This document shows, one piece after another, positions 25,486 through 38,929 of a DNA stretch of 64,000 bases (positions within the stretch are counted from its first letter, which is position 1; every line of letters starts with the position of its first letter). Under the pieces are notes generated by a model, which saw only the letters and a program-made list of their open reading frames with translations, had not been told where the DNA came from and searched no databases. Position numbers and translations under genes: made by a program. This DNA comes from an uncultured cyanobacterium (lineage in GTDB: Bacteria; Cyanobacteriota; Cyanobacteriia; PCC-6307; Cyanobiaceae), in NCBI GenBank assembly GCA_903917565.1, contig CAIXBB010000040.1, positions 1-64,000 of the forward strand, given 5' to 3'.

Positions 25486-27087
25486 TCAACCGAGCGCCGG
25501 AGCGTGCAGCAGGGCCGGAGGGAGGTCGCCGAAGGCCCCGGCCACCATCACCGCCGGGACGGGGGGACGTCCCACCTTCACCAGGGCGACGGCCTCCCGG
25601 TCAACCAGGGCTTCGATCGAAGCCCGGTAGCTGTCGGTCACCAGGCGGGGGTAGAGGCCGATGCCGATGATCGGCACCAGCAGGCAGGAGATCACATAGA
25701 TCTCCCGGGGTTCGGCATCCACCAGGTGGGTATGGGAGGCCAGCTCGTTGTTCTCCTTGCCGAAGAAGATCTCCCGCAGCATCGACAGCAGGTAGATGGG
25801 GGTGAGGATCACGCCCACGGCCGCAAGCACGGCCATCACGATCCGGAAGCTCATGCTGTAGGTCTCGCTGGTGACGAAGCCCACGAACACCATCAACTCC
25901 GAAACGAAGCCGCTCATGCCTGGAAGGGCCAGGGAGGCCAGGGAGCAGATCGTCCAGAGGGCGAACATCTTGCGCATCTTCTGGCCCACTCCACCCATCT
26001 CGTCGAGCTGGAGCGTGTGGGTGCGGTCGTAGGTGGCCCCCACCAGGAAGAACAGGCTGGCGCCGATCAGTCCATGGCTGATCATCTGGAGCATGGCGCC
26101 GCTGGTGCCCAGGGCGGTGAGGCTGCCGATGCCGATGAGCACGAAGCCCATGTGGCTGATCGAGCTGTAGGCGATCTTGCGCTTGAGGTTGCGCTGGGCG
26201 AAGGAGGTGAGGGCGGCATAGATGATGTTGACCACCCCCAGGATCACCAGCAGGGGGGCGAACTGCACATGGGCTTCCGGCAGCAGCTGCACGTTGAAGC
26301 GCAGCAGCGCATAGCCACCCATCTTCAGCAGGATGCCCGCCAGGAGCATGTGCACCGGGGCGGTGGCCTCCCCGTGGGCATCGGGGAGCCAGGTGTGCAG
26401 CGGCACGACCGGCAGCTTGACGCCGAAGGCGATCAGCAGGGCGGCATAACAGAGCACCTGGAAGCCGGTGCCGAACTCCTTGGCGGCCAGGACCGTGAAC
26501 TCGAAGCTGGGGGCACCGCCGCCGAAGAAGCCCATCGCCAGGCCCGCCAGGAGGATGAACAGGGAGCTGCCCGCGGTGTAGAGGATGAACTTGGTGGCGG
26601 CGTACTGGCGCTTCTTGCCGCCCCAGATCGCCAGGAGCAGGTACACCGGTAACAGTTCGAGCTCCCAGGCCAGGAAGAACAGGAGCATGTCCTGCACGGC
26701 GAAAACGGCGATCTGGCCGCCGTCCATGGCCAGGAGCAGGAAGTAGAAGAGCTTCGGCTTGAAGGTCACCGGCCAGGCGGCCAGGCAGGCCAGGGAGGTG
26801 ATGAAGCTGGTGAGCAGGATCAGGGGCATGGAGAGCCCGTCGGCCCCCACCGACCAGGCCAGCCCCAGATCGGGCAGCCACTCCACCCGCTCCACCAGCT
26901 GCAGGCCGGGATCGGCAGGGTCGTAGCCGCGCAGATAGGCGGCGACGGTTACCAGAAAGGTGGTGAGGGCGACGCCGAGGGCGTACCAGCGCACCTGCTT
27001 GCCATCGCCCTTGTCGGGCACGAAGGGGATCAGCAGAGCGGCGCCGATCGGGAACAGAATCGCGGTGCTCAGCCAGGGAAAGGGCAC
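25486..27087 (-). CDS. ndhD: NAD(P)H-quinone oxidoreductase subunit 4 (NdhD1 type)
   Basis: A proton-pumping antiporter-like subunit of NDH-1, with about 14 membrane helices. Motifs: [15 protein letters not shown] with the membrane Glu, [29 protein letters not shown], and [13 protein letters not shown] chose GTG 27087 ([13 protein letters not shown]), giving 533 residues, since family members begin there; the frame extends 26 codons upstream without similarity. Together with ndhF just upstream this fits the respiratory NDH-1L form, as opposed to the CO2-uptake forms, which is inference. Confidence 0.94.
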   Translation of the reverse strand: MPFPWLSTAILFPIGAALLIPFVPDKGDGKQVRWYALGVALTTFLVTVAAYLRGYDPADPGLQLVERVEWLPDLGLAWSVGADGLSMPLILLTSFITSLACLAAWPVTFKPKLFYFLLLAMDGGQIAVFAVQDMLLFFLAWELELLPVYLLLAIWGGKKRQYAATKFILYTAGSSLFILLAGLAMGFFGGGAPSFEFTVLAAKEFGTGFQVLCYAALLIAFGVKLPVVPLHTWLPDAHGEATAPVHMLLAGILLKMGGYALLRFNVQLLPEAHVQFAPLLVILGVVNIIYAALTSFAQRNLKRKIAYSSISHMGFVLIGIGSLTALGTSGAMLQMISHGLIGASLFFLVGATYDRTHTLQLDEMGGVGQKMRKMFALWTICSLASLALPGMSGFVSELMVFVGFVTSETYSMSFRIVMAVLAAVGVILTPIYLLSMLREIFFGKENNELASHTHLVDAEPREIYVISCLLVPIIGIGLYPRLVTDSYRASIEALVDREAVALVKVGRPPVPAVMVAGAFGDLPPALLHAPALG

Positions 27088-27205
27088 AGAACGGTGCTGT
27101 CCATCTGGCCGGAGTGTAGAAATCCCAGGCTCCGCCACACCCACCGGATGGGCGTTGTCACACACAGCGGGGCTCCGGCCGGAGGGCGGCCGCTCTTGCC
27201 TGGAC

Positions 27206-29218
27206 TCAGCCGAAGGCCCCGAACAGGAGCACCAGGCCGATGACGCCGCCGAACACGATCAGGGCATAGAACTGCACCCGGCCGGTCTCGAAGTACTTCA
27301 GGCCCTCACCACTGCCCAGGGTGAGCAGGCCTGTCAGGTTGACCACCCCATCCACGACCTTGGAGTCGACGTCGAGCACCTGGCGGGCCAGCCGGCGGCT
27401 GCCCTGCACGAAGAGCTTCTCGTTGATGGCATCGAGGTACCACTTGTTGGCCAGGAAGAGGTTGATGGTCGGGAAGCGACCCGCCACGGCGGTGCCCAGA
27501 TCGATGCGGTGCAGGGCGTAGGCCAGCACCGCCAGGCCGATGCCCAGGCTGGAGATGGCCACCGAGGCTCCGGCCAGGGGCAGGAACTCACTCCAGCTGA
27601 AATGCTCGGCCACCTCGGCGGCTTCAACGGGATCGACAAGATTGCCGAAGCGGCTGTTCCAGGGGGTGCCCAGCAGACCGATCAGAACCGAGGGCACCGC
27701 CAGCACCACCAGGGGGGCGGCCATCTGCCAGCCCGATTCGTGGGGATGGCTGGCGTGCCCGTGGTGGCCGTCCTCCGTGGAGTCCGGAGTGGCCTGGCCG
27801 GCCGCGCTGAGCAACTGGGCGCGGATGCCGGCGTCAAGGCCGTGGAACGGGCCCTCGAAGGTGAGGAAATAGAGCCTGAACATGTAGAAGGCGGTCATCC
27901 CGGCGGTCAGGAAGCCCATGGCCCAGAGCAGCGGAAAGCTGTTGAAGGCCTGGCCGAGGATCTCGTCCTTGCTCCAGAAGCCCGCCAGGGGAGGGATGCC
28001 GCTGATCGCCACGCAACCCACCAGGAAGGTGGCGGAGGTGATCGGCATGTGTTTCCTGAGGCCGCCCATCATCCGCATGTCCTGGGCCAGCACGGGCTCG
28101 TGGCCCACCACCTCTTCCATGGCATGGATCACCGAGCCGGAGCCGAGGAAGAGCATCGCCTTGAAGAAGGCGTGGGTGACTAGGTGGAACATGCCGGCCA
28201 ACGGGGCCCCGCAGCCCATGGCCAGCATCATGTAACCCAGCTGGGAGACGGTGCTGTAGGCCAGGCCCTTCTTGAGATCCATCTGGGTCAGGGCGATGGA
28301 GGCCCCCAGGAACAGCGTGATGGTGCCGATCACGGCGATCACCACCTGCACCTGAGGGAAGGGCGCGTAGACCGGCTGCAGACGGGCCACCAGGAAGACA
28401 CCGGCCGCCACCATGGTGGCCGCATGGATCAGGGCGGAGATCGGCGTGGGGCCCTCCATGGCATCCGGCAGCCACACGTGCAGGGGGAACTGGGCCGACT
28501 TGGCCATCGGCCCCATGAACACCAACAGGCAGAGCAGCACGGCCACCCCCGTGGGCAGGCCGCCACCGGCCACGGCCGCCGAGAGGCGCTCGCCGATCTC
28601 CTCGAAGCCGAAGCTGCCGGTGGCCCAGAAAAGGCCGAGGATCCCGAGCAGGAGTCCGAAGTCGCCCACCCGGTTGACCACAAAAGCCTTCTGGGCGGCA
28701 TTGGCGGCGGCGTCCCGGTCGTACCAGAAGCCCACCAGCAGGTAGGAGCACATGCCCACCAGCTCCCAGAAGACGTAGATCTCCAGCAGGTTGGGGCTGA
28801 TCACTAGCCCGAGCATCGAGCTGCTGAACAGGGCCAGGTACGTGAAGAAGCGGACGTAGCCCTTGTCGTGGGCCATGTAGCCGTCGGAATAGACCATCAC
28901 CAGCAGGGCGATGGTGGTGACCAGCGACAACATCACGGCCCCGAGGGCGTCGACCCGGAAGCCCATCTGCAGATGGAAGGTGCCGGCGCCGGCCCAGTCG
29001 AACAGCACCTCGGTGCCGCCCGCCCCGGCCAATTGCTCGGCCAGGATCGCGAAGCTGAGCACCGCGGCCATGCCCACCGTGGTGATGAGCAGCAGCGCCA
29101 CCGGCTTGCGCAGTCGGTTGATCGTGCGGTTGAAGCTGATCAGCCCCAGGCCGGTGAGGCAGGCCCCCAGCATGGGGAGCACTGGTATCAACCAGGCGAG
29201 TTCGGAAGCGGAGGGCAT
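27206..29218 (-). CDS. ndhF: NAD(P)H-quinone oxidoreductase subunit 5 (NdhF1 type)
   Basis: The distal proton-pumping subunit of NDH-1, 670 residues with about 16 membrane helices and the long amphipathic C-terminal helix region. Motifs: [26 protein letters not shown] (split by a helix), [36 protein letters not shown] and [14 protein letters not shown] His/Gly-rich loop ([16 protein letters not shown]) lies in the C-terminal third. It is followed by ndhD 118 bases downstream and probably co-transcribed. Confidence 0.95.
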   Translation of the reverse strand: MPSASELAWLIPVLPMLGACLTGLGLISFNRTINRLRKPVALLLITTVGMAAVLSFAILAEQLAGAGGTEVLFDWAGAGTFHLQMGFRVDALGAVMLSLVTTIALLVMVYSDGYMAHDKGYVRFFTYLALFSSSMLGLVISPNLLEIYVFWELVGMCSYLLVGFWYDRDAAANAAQKAFVVNRVGDFGLLLGILGLFWATGSFGFEEIGERLSAAVAGGGLPTGVAVLLCLLVFMGPMAKSAQFPLHVWLPDAMEGPTPISALIHAATMVAAGVFLVARLQPVYAPFPQVQVVIAVIGTITLFLGASIALTQMDLKKGLAYSTVSQLGYMMLAMGCGAPLAGMFHLVTHAFFKAMLFLGSGSVIHAMEEVVGHEPVLAQDMRMMGGLRKHMPITSATFLVGCVAISGIPPLAGFWSKDEILGQAFNSFPLLWAMGFLTAGMTAFYMFRLYFLTFEGPFHGLDAGIRAQLLSAAGQATPDSTEDGHHGHASHPHESGWQMAAPLVVLAVPSVLIGLLGTPWNSRFGNLVDPVEAAEVAEHFSWSEFLPLAGASVAISSLGIGLAVLAYALHRIDLGTAVAGRFPTINLFLANKWYLDAINEKLFVQGSRRLARQVLDVDSKVVDGVVNLTGLLTLGSGEGLKYFETGRVQFYALIVFGGVIGLVLLFGAFG

Positions 29219-29315
29219 CCTGGGGGCTCTGTTGGCCGGAGTTTAGGCAGGCTCGCCCGAATGGCCCCGGCTCTGTGGGGGCCTGCCCATCGACCTCAGC
29301 CGACCGGCGCGGGCT

Positions 29316-30068
29316 TCAGCCCAGCCAGTGGGCCAGGGCGGTGCGCGAGAAGGTCGTGGCGCCGAGGCCGATCCAGCGGTGGGCCCACCAGAACGCACCG
29401 ATGGTGATGGCGATCCCCACCTGGGAGGGCCGCAGAAATTCCGCCGCCACCAGCGTCTGACGACCGTCCAGAACGGCGGCGAAGGGCAGCACCGACGTGG
29501 AGGCCCGCAGCTCTTCGAAGGCCGGGCCGAAACGGTTGTGCAGGCGGCGGTCCCCGTTCCAGACGGCGAACAGGTGGTGGCCGATCAGTCCCAGGCAGGC
29601 GACCAGCGTGAAGCTGGTGCCGATCCAGAGCAGGTGGGTGGCGCACCACAGCACCTGGCCCACCGCCTGGGGATGACGGCTCACCCTGATGATCCCCGTG
29701 GCGTAGAGCCGCACCTGGGGCTTCAGCACGGCCGGGATCTCCAGCAGGTTGTAGGTGGCCGGGTAGAGGAAAAGGAAGCTGATGGCCGTGCCTGTCCAGA
29801 CCACCGGCACCACCCAGGGTTGCTCCTGCAGGTTCCAGAGCCTCAGCCCGTCGTAGCGGTGGGCCAGGAAGTAGCCCACCACCACCACCGCCGAGGGGAT
29901 GCTGAGGCCGGCGAACAGCAGCCGCCAGAGCCGGGCCCCGATCCGTGCCTCCCCCCAGACTCGCAGGGACGCTCCGCCGCTGTGGATCAGGGCGAAGAGG
30001 ACGAGCAGGGCCAGCATCACCACGCTGCTGTGCTGGGGGCCCGCCGACAGCAGGGGATGGGAGGACAT
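29316..30068 (-). CDS. NnrU-family membrane protein, candidate 15-cis-zeta-carotene isomerase (Z-ISO)
   Basis: About 250 residues with six hydrophobic segments. [36 protein letters not shown] and [16 protein letters not shown] carry the conserved His residues of the NnrU/Z-ISO family, which bind haem in plant Z-ISO. Plant and some cyanobacterial members isomerise 9,15,9'-tri-cis-zeta-carotene between the crtP and crtQ steps. The neighbourhood supports this: crtP and crtB begin 2-4 kb away. ATG 30068 is preferred to GTG 30116. It diverges from rbcR, and the genes share 119 bases of control DNA. Confidence 0.78.
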   Translation of the reverse strand: MSSHPLLSAGPQHSSVVMLALLVLFALIHSGGASLRVWGEARIGARLWRLLFAGLSIPSAVVVVGYFLAHRYDGLRLWNLQEQPWVVPVVWTGTAISFLFLYPATYNLLEIPAVLKPQVRLYATGIIRVSRHPQAVGQVLWCATHLLWIGTSFTLVACLGLIGHHLFAVWNGDRRLHNRFGPAFEELRASTSVLPFAAVLDGRQTLVAAEFLRPSQVGIAITIGAFWWAHRWIGLGATTFSRTALAHWLG

Positions 30069-30187
30069 GGGGGGTGCGGCGTCCGGAAGCAGATGTGACG
30101 GGTCGATTCTTGCCACCGGGCGCGCCCCCTAGAGTTCCGCAGGCCTGCCGGCTCCGGCGAACGGTCCCCCCGCGGCCACCCCGACCC

Positions 30188-31189
30188 ATGGCAGATCTGC
30201 CTTTCACCCTCGACCAGCTGCGCATCCTGCGGGCCATCGCCAGTGAGGGCAGCTTCAAGAAGGCGGCCGACAGCCTCTACGTCACCCAGCCGGCGGTGAG
30301 CCTGCAGATCCAGAACCTGGAGAAGCAGCTCGATGTGTCGTTGTTCGACCGCGGCGGCCGCAAGGCCCAGCTCACCGAAGCCGGACACCTGCTGCTCAGC
30401 TACTGCGACCGGATTCTCAGCCAGTGCCAGGAGGCCTGCCGGGCGCTCGACGATCTCCACAATCTGCGCGGCGGCTCCCTGGTGGTGGGGGCGAGCCAGA
30501 CGACGGGCACCTATCTGATGCCCCGCATGATCGGCCTGTTCCGCCAGAAGTACCCGGACGTGGCGGTCCAGCTGCAGGTGCACAGCACCCGCCGCACCGG
30601 CTGGAGCGTGGCCAACGGGCAGATCGATCTGGCGATCATCGGCGGCGAACTGCCGGCGGATCTCAACGACCTGCTGCAGGTGGTGCCCTACGCCAACGAC
30701 GAGCTCGCCCTGGTGCTGCCCCCCAAGCACCCCCTCGCCCGCCTGCCCGAGCTCACCAAGGACGATCTCTACCGCCTGGGATTCGTCTGCCTCGACGCCC
30801 AGTCCACCACCCGCAAGATGGTGGACCAACTGCTGAGCCGCTCCAAGCTCGATGTGCAGCGGCTCAAGATCGAGATGGAGCTCAACTCCTTCGAGGCGAT
30901 CAAGAACGCCGTCCAGGCGGGCCTCGGAGCGGCGTTCCTGCCGGTGGTGTCGATCGAGCGGGAGCTCGCCGCCGGCACCCTGCATCGGCCCCAGGTGGCC
31001 GACCTGATGGTGCGGCGCCAGCTGAAGCTGATCACCCATCCCGCCCGCTACTGCTCGCGGGCTGCCGAGGCCTTCCGCCGTGAAGTGCTGCCGGTGTTCG
31101 CCAGCCCGGACAGCCCCCTGCGCCAGGTGCAGGCCTCACCGGGGCTGGCCGAGCGCAACGGGCTCAGAACTGATCGGCCTCCGGTGTGA
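30188..31189 (+). CDS. rbcR: LysR-family transcriptional regulator RbcR
   Basis: A 333-residue LysR regulator. The winged helix-turn-helix is [36 protein letters not shown], followed by the linker helix and a two-lobed effector domain ([27 protein letters not shown]). The pattern matches cyanobacterial and algal RbcR, a regulator of rubisco and carbon-concentrating genes sensing carbon metabolites. A start at ATG 30188 fits the family N-terminus. Location beside ndh genes and opposite the NnrU gene agrees with the RbcR-type assignment. Its last 26 bases overlap the convergent DUF3172 gene. Confidence 0.88.
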   Translation: MADLPFTLDQLRILRAIASEGSFKKAADSLYVTQPAVSLQIQNLEKQLDVSLFDRGGRKAQLTEAGHLLLSYCDRILSQCQEACRALDDLHNLRGGSLVVGASQTTGTYLMPRMIGLFRQKYPDVAVQLQVHSTRRTGWSVANGQIDLAIIGGELPADLNDLLQVVPYANDELALVLPPKHPLARLPELTKDDLYRLGFVCLDAQSTTRKMVDQLLSRSKLDVQRLKIEMELNSFEAIKNAVQAGLGAAFLPVVSIERELAAGTLHRPQVADLMVRRQLKLITHPARYCSRAAEAFRREVLPVFASPDSPLRQVQASPGLAERNGLRTDRPPV

Positions 31190-31882
31190 GGCCCACGGCG
31201 TCATCGGCGGCGCCGGCGGTGCCCCTGGTCTGGAACTTGTTGCCGGAGACGTCGGTCTGGTAGACACAGCGGACGACGGGTTTGTCCCGCACCGAGCCGA
31301 TGTAGGCGAAGGTGTTCATGCGCTGCTTGCACTGGCGCATCTGCTCAGAGGTCACCGCTCCTTCCTTCTGCAGCACTGACCAGTTCTCTCGGCGAATGAC
31401 GCAGCCGGGCTGGAGCGTGGGCTGGGTCACGAAGCTGCTGCTCGGGTTCATCGTGGTGTACAGCTCGATGTCCATCACGAAGGCGCTGGCCCCCCACTGT
31501 TTGCAGAACTCGGGGTCGGGAACCGCCATGTCGAGCTGCTGGGCACTGGCGATGTTGCCCTGGTTGCCCTGGGTGGTGCTGGTCACGGCGCTACCGATGC
31601 CGATGCCCACCACCAGCACCCCAGCCAGCACGGCAACGGTGGCCACGTTGAGCTGAATGTTGGGGCCGCTACCCCCGGGAGGGCCGCCGCCGTTGCCGGA
31701 GGGGGGGCGCCCGCCGCCTGCACCGCCGTTGGCCTCCCGTCGCCCCTTGGCCCCAGGTCGCGGTTCGTCCCGGCGGCCATAGTCCGTGGAAAAACGGTCG
31801 GTGCGCGGGTCCGGGCGGTCGTCGTAGCGATCCGCCCGGGGGTCGTAGCGGTCGGGTCGGCCGCTGCCGCTGCGGGAGCGGG

Positions 31883-31886
<4 letters not shown>
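31164..31886 (-). CDS. DUF3172 membrane-anchored protein
   Basis: A 240-residue protein. The first 75 residues are Arg/Asp/Gly-rich and likely disordered and cytoplasmic. One membrane helix (about 79-102) precedes a conserved extra-membrane domain with four or so cysteines ([42 protein letters not shown]). This is the DUF3172 family next to ndhM in many cyanobacteria. The function is unknown; linkage suggests a thylakoid role. Its ATG overlaps the ndhM stop by four bases. Confidence 0.8.
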
Positions 31887-34740
<2,854 letters not shown>

Positions 34741-34744
<4 letters not shown>

Positions 34745-36357
34745 AGCGGCGTTCCATCTGCCAGGCCCACGGGCCGTTGCAACTGCTGCTGTCCCTGTCT
34801 GCCCGTCTCGCCCTCGCGGCTGCCATCGGCGGGGTGGCGATGCTGTCCCCGGTCCGGTCCCAGCCCCTGCCGGCCTCGGTCAGCCCACCCGAGGTGAAGG
34901 ACGTCGAGGGCCTGGGGGCGGGATGGCCTGGACCCATCCCCACCGGCGACCGTCTGAGCGAACTCCCCCGCGACATCCTGGGTGCCCTGTCGATGGAACA
35001 GGCAGCGGCCTGGGCCGTGGACCGCAATCCCGTGGTGCGCTCCGCCTACCAGTCCCTGGTGGCCACCCAGAACAGCCTCGGTGCCGATTACGCCAGCTGG
35101 TGGCCCACCCTCAACCTCAGCCTCAATGGAGGTCCCTACGCCTCCAAGACCTTTTACAACTACCCCTTCAGCGCCTCCGCCGGTTTCCCGGACACCGTCT
35201 CCAGCCTCGCCAATGCACGCGTCTTCGAGGCGAGTTACTTCCAGGCGGTCGGGCAGATCGATGTCACCTGGAACCTGATCGATCCCACCCGTTCGGCAAC
35301 GATCTGGCAGAGCAAGTATCTGGTCCGTCAGGCGGCGGATACCTATGTCATCACCCGCCGCGACCAGCGCCTCAAGACCCAGTCGGCCTTCATCGACCTG
35401 CAGCGGGCCGTCGCCGCCGTGCAGACGGGCCGGGAGACCGTCGAGAACGACGAACTGCTGTACCGCCTCGCCAAGACCCGGGTGCAGATGGGGGTGGCCT
35501 CCAAGCTGGAGGTCTACAAGCAGCAGACCGTACTGCTGGCCGATCGTCAGTCGCTCCTGGCCGCCGAGCAGCAGGTGGAGACCGCCCAGGCCAACCTGGC
35601 CCAGCTGCTGGCCACGCCCAGTCCCGACGTCCTCTCGCCCGCCTCGCCCCTGGCGCCCCTCGGTGCCTGGGGCCACGCCCTCGACGACACGATCACCGCA
35701 AGCCTCGCCTACCGCAAGGTGCTCGAGCAGCAACTCCTCGCCATCCAGACCAACGAAGCCCAGGCCAGGATCTACCTGGCCACCTACCGACCCACCCTGC
35801 AGCTGATCACGTCCTTGTACTGGACCAAGGGGGTGGGCTATCTCAACCAGGGCCCGCCGTTTGTGCCGGATGCCCGCTCCGACGCCTGGAACGGATCCGC
35901 CCTGTTGCAGCTGACGTTCACCGGCTTCGATGGCGGCCAGGCCCGCATGAACGCCGCGGCGGCCCGCCGTCAGGCGGCGGCCGCCGCCGAGACCTACAGC
36001 GCCACCCTGCTCCAGGTGCGCAGTGAGGTTCAGTCCCTGGTGGCCCAGGCCCGCTCGGGCCGCAGCATCGTGGTGGCCGGTGCCGAACGGGTGAAGGCGG
36101 CCAACGGGGCGATGCGCCTCCAGACCCTGCGCTTCAATGCCGGCTACGGCACGATCACCGATGTGGTCCAGGCCCAGCAGGAGATCAGCCAGGCGGTGAG
36201 CTCCTACATCCAGAACCTGGCGAGCTACAACGACATCCTGGTGCAGCTCAGCCGCTCGAGTGGCCTGCCCGTTCAGGCTGATCCGGCGCTTCTCGAAACG
36301 GTGGGCAATCCCCTGCAGACCCTGCGGCTGCCGACGCGGATGGCGCAGATGCGCTGA
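34741..36357 (+). CDS. TolC-family outer-membrane efflux protein
   Basis: A 538-residue protein with an N-terminal signal region (hydrophobic at about 18-40) and two OEP repeats. Each gives long helices and barrel strands (LSMEQAAAWAVDRNPVVRSAY; LRFNAGYGTITDVVQAQQEIS). Such proteins are the outer-membrane duct for ABC and RND exporters and for type I secretion. The start overlaps crtB, so it is expressed with the carotenoid genes. Possible partners in the window are the DevBCA exporter (39.9-42.9 kb) and the RTX protein, both inference. The last 110 bases overlap the convergent receptor gene. Confidence 0.88.
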
Positions 36358-37819
36358 TCTGCTCCAGGCGCCGCTGGCGCATGGCCCGGGCCCGGTCATT
36401 GAGCCGTTCGAAGCCGGGGTCGTTGAGGATCGAGCAGACCTGCCCCTGCAGTTCGTTGGCGTTGATGTTGATCTCCATCTGGCGGATCTGGGCCCGCAGC
36501 GAACTCTCCCTGTCCGCGACGGCCCCCGACATCCGGTTGAAGGCCCGCACCAACCGGCCGATGGCGTCATCTGCGGGGTAGGTGAGGGCCTGATGGTCCT
36601 GGCCATCGGCGATCGCATCGGCGGCGGTCGCCAGCTCATGCAGCTGCCGCTGGATGCCGCGGGTGATCAGCCAGGCGGCGACCCCACTGGCGCTGATCAG
36701 GATCAGGGTGAGAGTCACCAGGCGGCGGACCATCTGGTCCTTGGCTTTCTGCATCGGCAGGAGGGCATCCGCCAGGGCCTCCTCTTCCACGGACACGACC
36801 GCCAGCCAGTTCCACTCTGGAAAGGTGGAGATGTACAGGTGCTGCAGCACGGGGCTGCCGGAGCCCAGGGTGCGCAGCAGGGCCTTGCGCTCGAAGGTCC
36901 TGCCCATGCCCAGGGTCCGTGGATCGGGAATGCCGCCGTTCTGCCGCAGGGCCATGGCCAGATCGACGCAGGCCTGGGTGTCCGGGGTCTGGTAACTGCA
37001 GTACAGCGCCCCGGTGGGGCTGATGCCGAAGAAGGCCGTCTGATGGGTGTCGACGGGGAAGAGGCTGGAGCCGGCGGCGAGCAGCTTCGAGGCGGCCTGG
37101 GTGCTGACGTCCACCAACAGGGCCAGGTGGCCCTCGCCAGGGTTCCGACCCGAAAGGATGGTCAGCCGGGCCATCCGCCAGTCCCCATCCAGTTGCAGCA
37201 TGGTGCTGCGACCGGTCTCCGCGGCAGGGGCGCCCTTGAAGAGATTCTCGAAGTCGTTCACCGTGGCCGGCCTGACCGGTGTGCCGGGCTTCAGGGCCCG
37301 GCCCCGGCTGGTGATGCCCGTGAGCCGGCGCCAGGTGCCGTTGCGGTCGCGGTAGTAGACGGCAGCCTGCTCGTGGAGCATGGCCAGGGGGAGTCTCAGC
37401 CGGTCGTTCAGCAGGGTGGGGGCCTCGGCCGTCGTCAGGGGTTGGCCGTTCCAGGTCAGGCGCCCGGCCGCATCCAGCCGCAGGGGAGCGAGGGCCCCGC
37501 GCAATTCCTGGGAATCCTGAATGATGTCCCGGCTGAACTCCGAGGCCGTTTTCTGGATGATCGACGTGGTCACCCCCAGGGAGGAGAGGTTGTCGTTGTC
37601 GAACATGGTGCTGATCTCGACCCGGGCCTTCTGGGCCAGGCGGATCGAGCCGATGGTGGCCAGCGCCAGGAAGATCGCCAGGCTCACGAGCGGGCCACTG
37701 ATCCCCAGGAGCAGCAGCCTCACGGACAGGCGCAAGGGCCGCCTCTGCCTCGCCTCCGGTGAGCCCTTAGGCCGTCCAGGGAGCCATTGGCGAATCTTCA
37801 AAAGGGCCTGCAACGCCAT
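36248..37819 (-). CDS. Cache-HAMP membrane receptor without an output domain
   Basis: A 523-residue protein. It has membrane helix 1 (about 32-56), a large extracytoplasmic region (60-362) with a Cache-like layout ending in PEWNWLAVVSVEEEALA, helix 2 (364-387) and a HAMP linker (388-440: RGIQRQLHELATAADAIADG, GRLVRAFNRM). A short coiled coil then gives way to an Ala/Ser/Pro-rich tail. No kinase, cyclase, GGDEF, phosphatase or methyl-accepting domain is present, so the signal must pass to a partner. The adjacent divergent MinD-like ATPase, 38 bases away, is the obvious candidate. The C-terminal 36 codons lie opposite tolC coding sequence, so the tail may be frame read-through. Confidence 0.8.
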   Translation of the reverse strand: MALQALLKIRQWLPGRPKGSPEARQRRPLRLSVRLLLLGISGPLVSLAIFLALATIGSIRLAQKARVEISTMFDNDNLSSLGVTTSIIQKTASEFSRDIIQDSQELRGALAPLRLDAAGRLTWNGQPLTTAEAPTLLNDRLRLPLAMLHEQAAVYYRDRNGTWRRLTGITSRGRALKPGTPVRPATVNDFENLFKGAPAAETGRSTMLQLDGDWRMARLTILSGRNPGEGHLALLVDVSTQAASKLLAAGSSLFPVDTHQTAFFGISPTGALYCSYQTPDTQACVDLAMALRQNGGIPDPRTLGMGRTFERKALLRTLGSGSPVLQHLYISTFPEWNWLAVVSVEEEALADALLPMQKAKDQMVRRLVTLTLILISASGVAAWLITRGIQRQLHELATAADAIADGQDHQALTYPADDAIGRLVRAFNRMSGAVADRESSLRAQIRQMEININANELQGQVCSILNDPGFERLNDRARAMRQRRLEQISASAPSASAAAGSAGDCPPFREAPDQPERAGHSSG

Positions 37820-37857
37820 GCCTATGATTTTCTCATGTCTGTGAGTTGGATCGCTAC

Positions 37858-38622
37858 ATGACCAGGATCCTTTCCGTCCATTCCTTCCGTGGTGGAACGG
37901 GAAAATCCAACCTCTCGGCGAATCTGGCGGCCGCATTCGCGGCCCGGGGATTGAGGGTCGGCGTGTTCGACACCGATCTGGCTTCACCGGGCATTCATGT
38001 GTTGTTTGGATTCACGGCCGGCCCCGAATCCCATACCCTCAACGACCATCTCCAGGGCTCCATTCCGATCGAAAAGTGTTCCCATGATGTGACCCCTTCT
38101 TCACTGGGAGGCGGCAAGGGACGCATTTTTCTGGTGCCTGCCGCCATGGAGGGCGACAGGATCGCCCGACTGCTGCGGGAAGGCTATGAGGTGGAGCGGC
38201 TCAACGATGCGCTGTTCAGCCTGGGCCAGAGCCTCCGGCTGGATCTGCTGATCGTGGACACGCACCCTGGGATCAACGAGGAGACCCTGCTCTCCACGGC
38301 CATTTCCGACTGCCTGGTCATGGTGATGCGACCGGATCAGCAGGATTACCTCGGCACGGCCGTGGCGATCGAAGTGGCCCAGAGGCTGATGGTGCCCGAG
38401 GCCCGCCTTGTGGTGAACAAACTGCCGCCCCACTTCGATGCCGAACAGGTGCGCGCCCGGGTGGCCCAGAGTTACGGCATTCCGGTGGGAGCGATCCTTC
38501 CCCTCAGCGAAGACCTGCTCACCATCGCCAGTGGCAGCCTGGCGCTTGTGGATGTCCCCTCCCATCCCTGGAGTACCGGCGTGACCCAGCTCGCGGCCGA
38601 TCTCGCCGATGCGCTCCTCTGA
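37858..38622 (+). CDS. MinD/ParA-family ATPase
   Basis: A 254-residue P-loop ATPase with a deviant Walker A, FRGGTGKSNLS (10-20), including the signature Lys position replaced by Arg11. LDLLIVDTHPGINEETLL is the Walker B/switch region and VFDTDLASPGIHVLFGF the early D-loop. The family forms dimers on membranes or DNA to position other proteins. It is neither genomic ParA nor septal MinD by context. A start at ATG 37858 is preferred; the frame also has TTG 37846. The next small gene overlaps its end by 14 bases, and the divergent neighbour is the Cache-HAMP receptor. Confidence 0.82.
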   Translation: MTRILSVHSFRGGTGKSNLSANLAAAFAARGLRVGVFDTDLASPGIHVLFGFTAGPESHTLNDHLQGSIPIEKCSHDVTPSSLGGGKGRIFLVPAAMEGDRIARLLREGYEVERLNDALFSLGQSLRLDLLIVDTHPGINEETLLSTAISDCLVMVMRPDQQDYLGTAVAIEVAQRLMVPEARLVVNKLPPHFDAEQVRARVAQSYGIPVGAILPLSEDLLTIASGSLALVDVPSHPWSTGVTQLAADLADALL

Positions 38623-38929
38623 GCCCCCCGGCGCCGCCGGCGACAGCGCGGCGCCCCTGGCCCTGCCGGAAGGCCCGCTGAGCATGGCCCGGTTGCTGGC
38701 CCTGGAACCCGCCGCGCTGCGGCAACTGCTCACCATGGGCCTGCGGGCCGGCCTGGATGAGCCGGAACTCGACGCCCGCTGTGCCGCCGCCGCCGCTGCC
38801 CTGGGCCAGGCACCGGAGGCGCTGCGGGCCATGCTCAAGGAACGCGGCTGGCTGCGCTGGGATGCGGATCGCCAGCGTTGGCGCACCAGGCTCGGCCCGG
38901 CCAGGCCGGTGGCCCAGCCTCAGGGCTGA
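38609..38929 (+). CDS. Small helical protein of unknown function behind the MinD-like ATPase
   Basis: A 106-residue reading frame starting with ATG 38609 inside the end of the ATPase gene. The composition is Ala/Leu-rich and mainly helical (LLALEPAALRQLLTMGLRAGL, RAMLKERGWLRW), with no membrane segment and no recognised motif. The tight overlap suggests co-translation with the ATPase. The end runs 10 bases into the convergent hydrolase gene. It could be a regulator or cargo adaptor of the ATPase, which is only inference. Confidence 0.55.
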   Translation: MRSSEPPGAAGDSAAPLALPEGPLSMARLLALEPAALRQLLTMGLRAGLDEPELDARCAAAAAALGQAPEALRAMLKERGWLRWDADRQRWRTRLGPARPVAQPQG

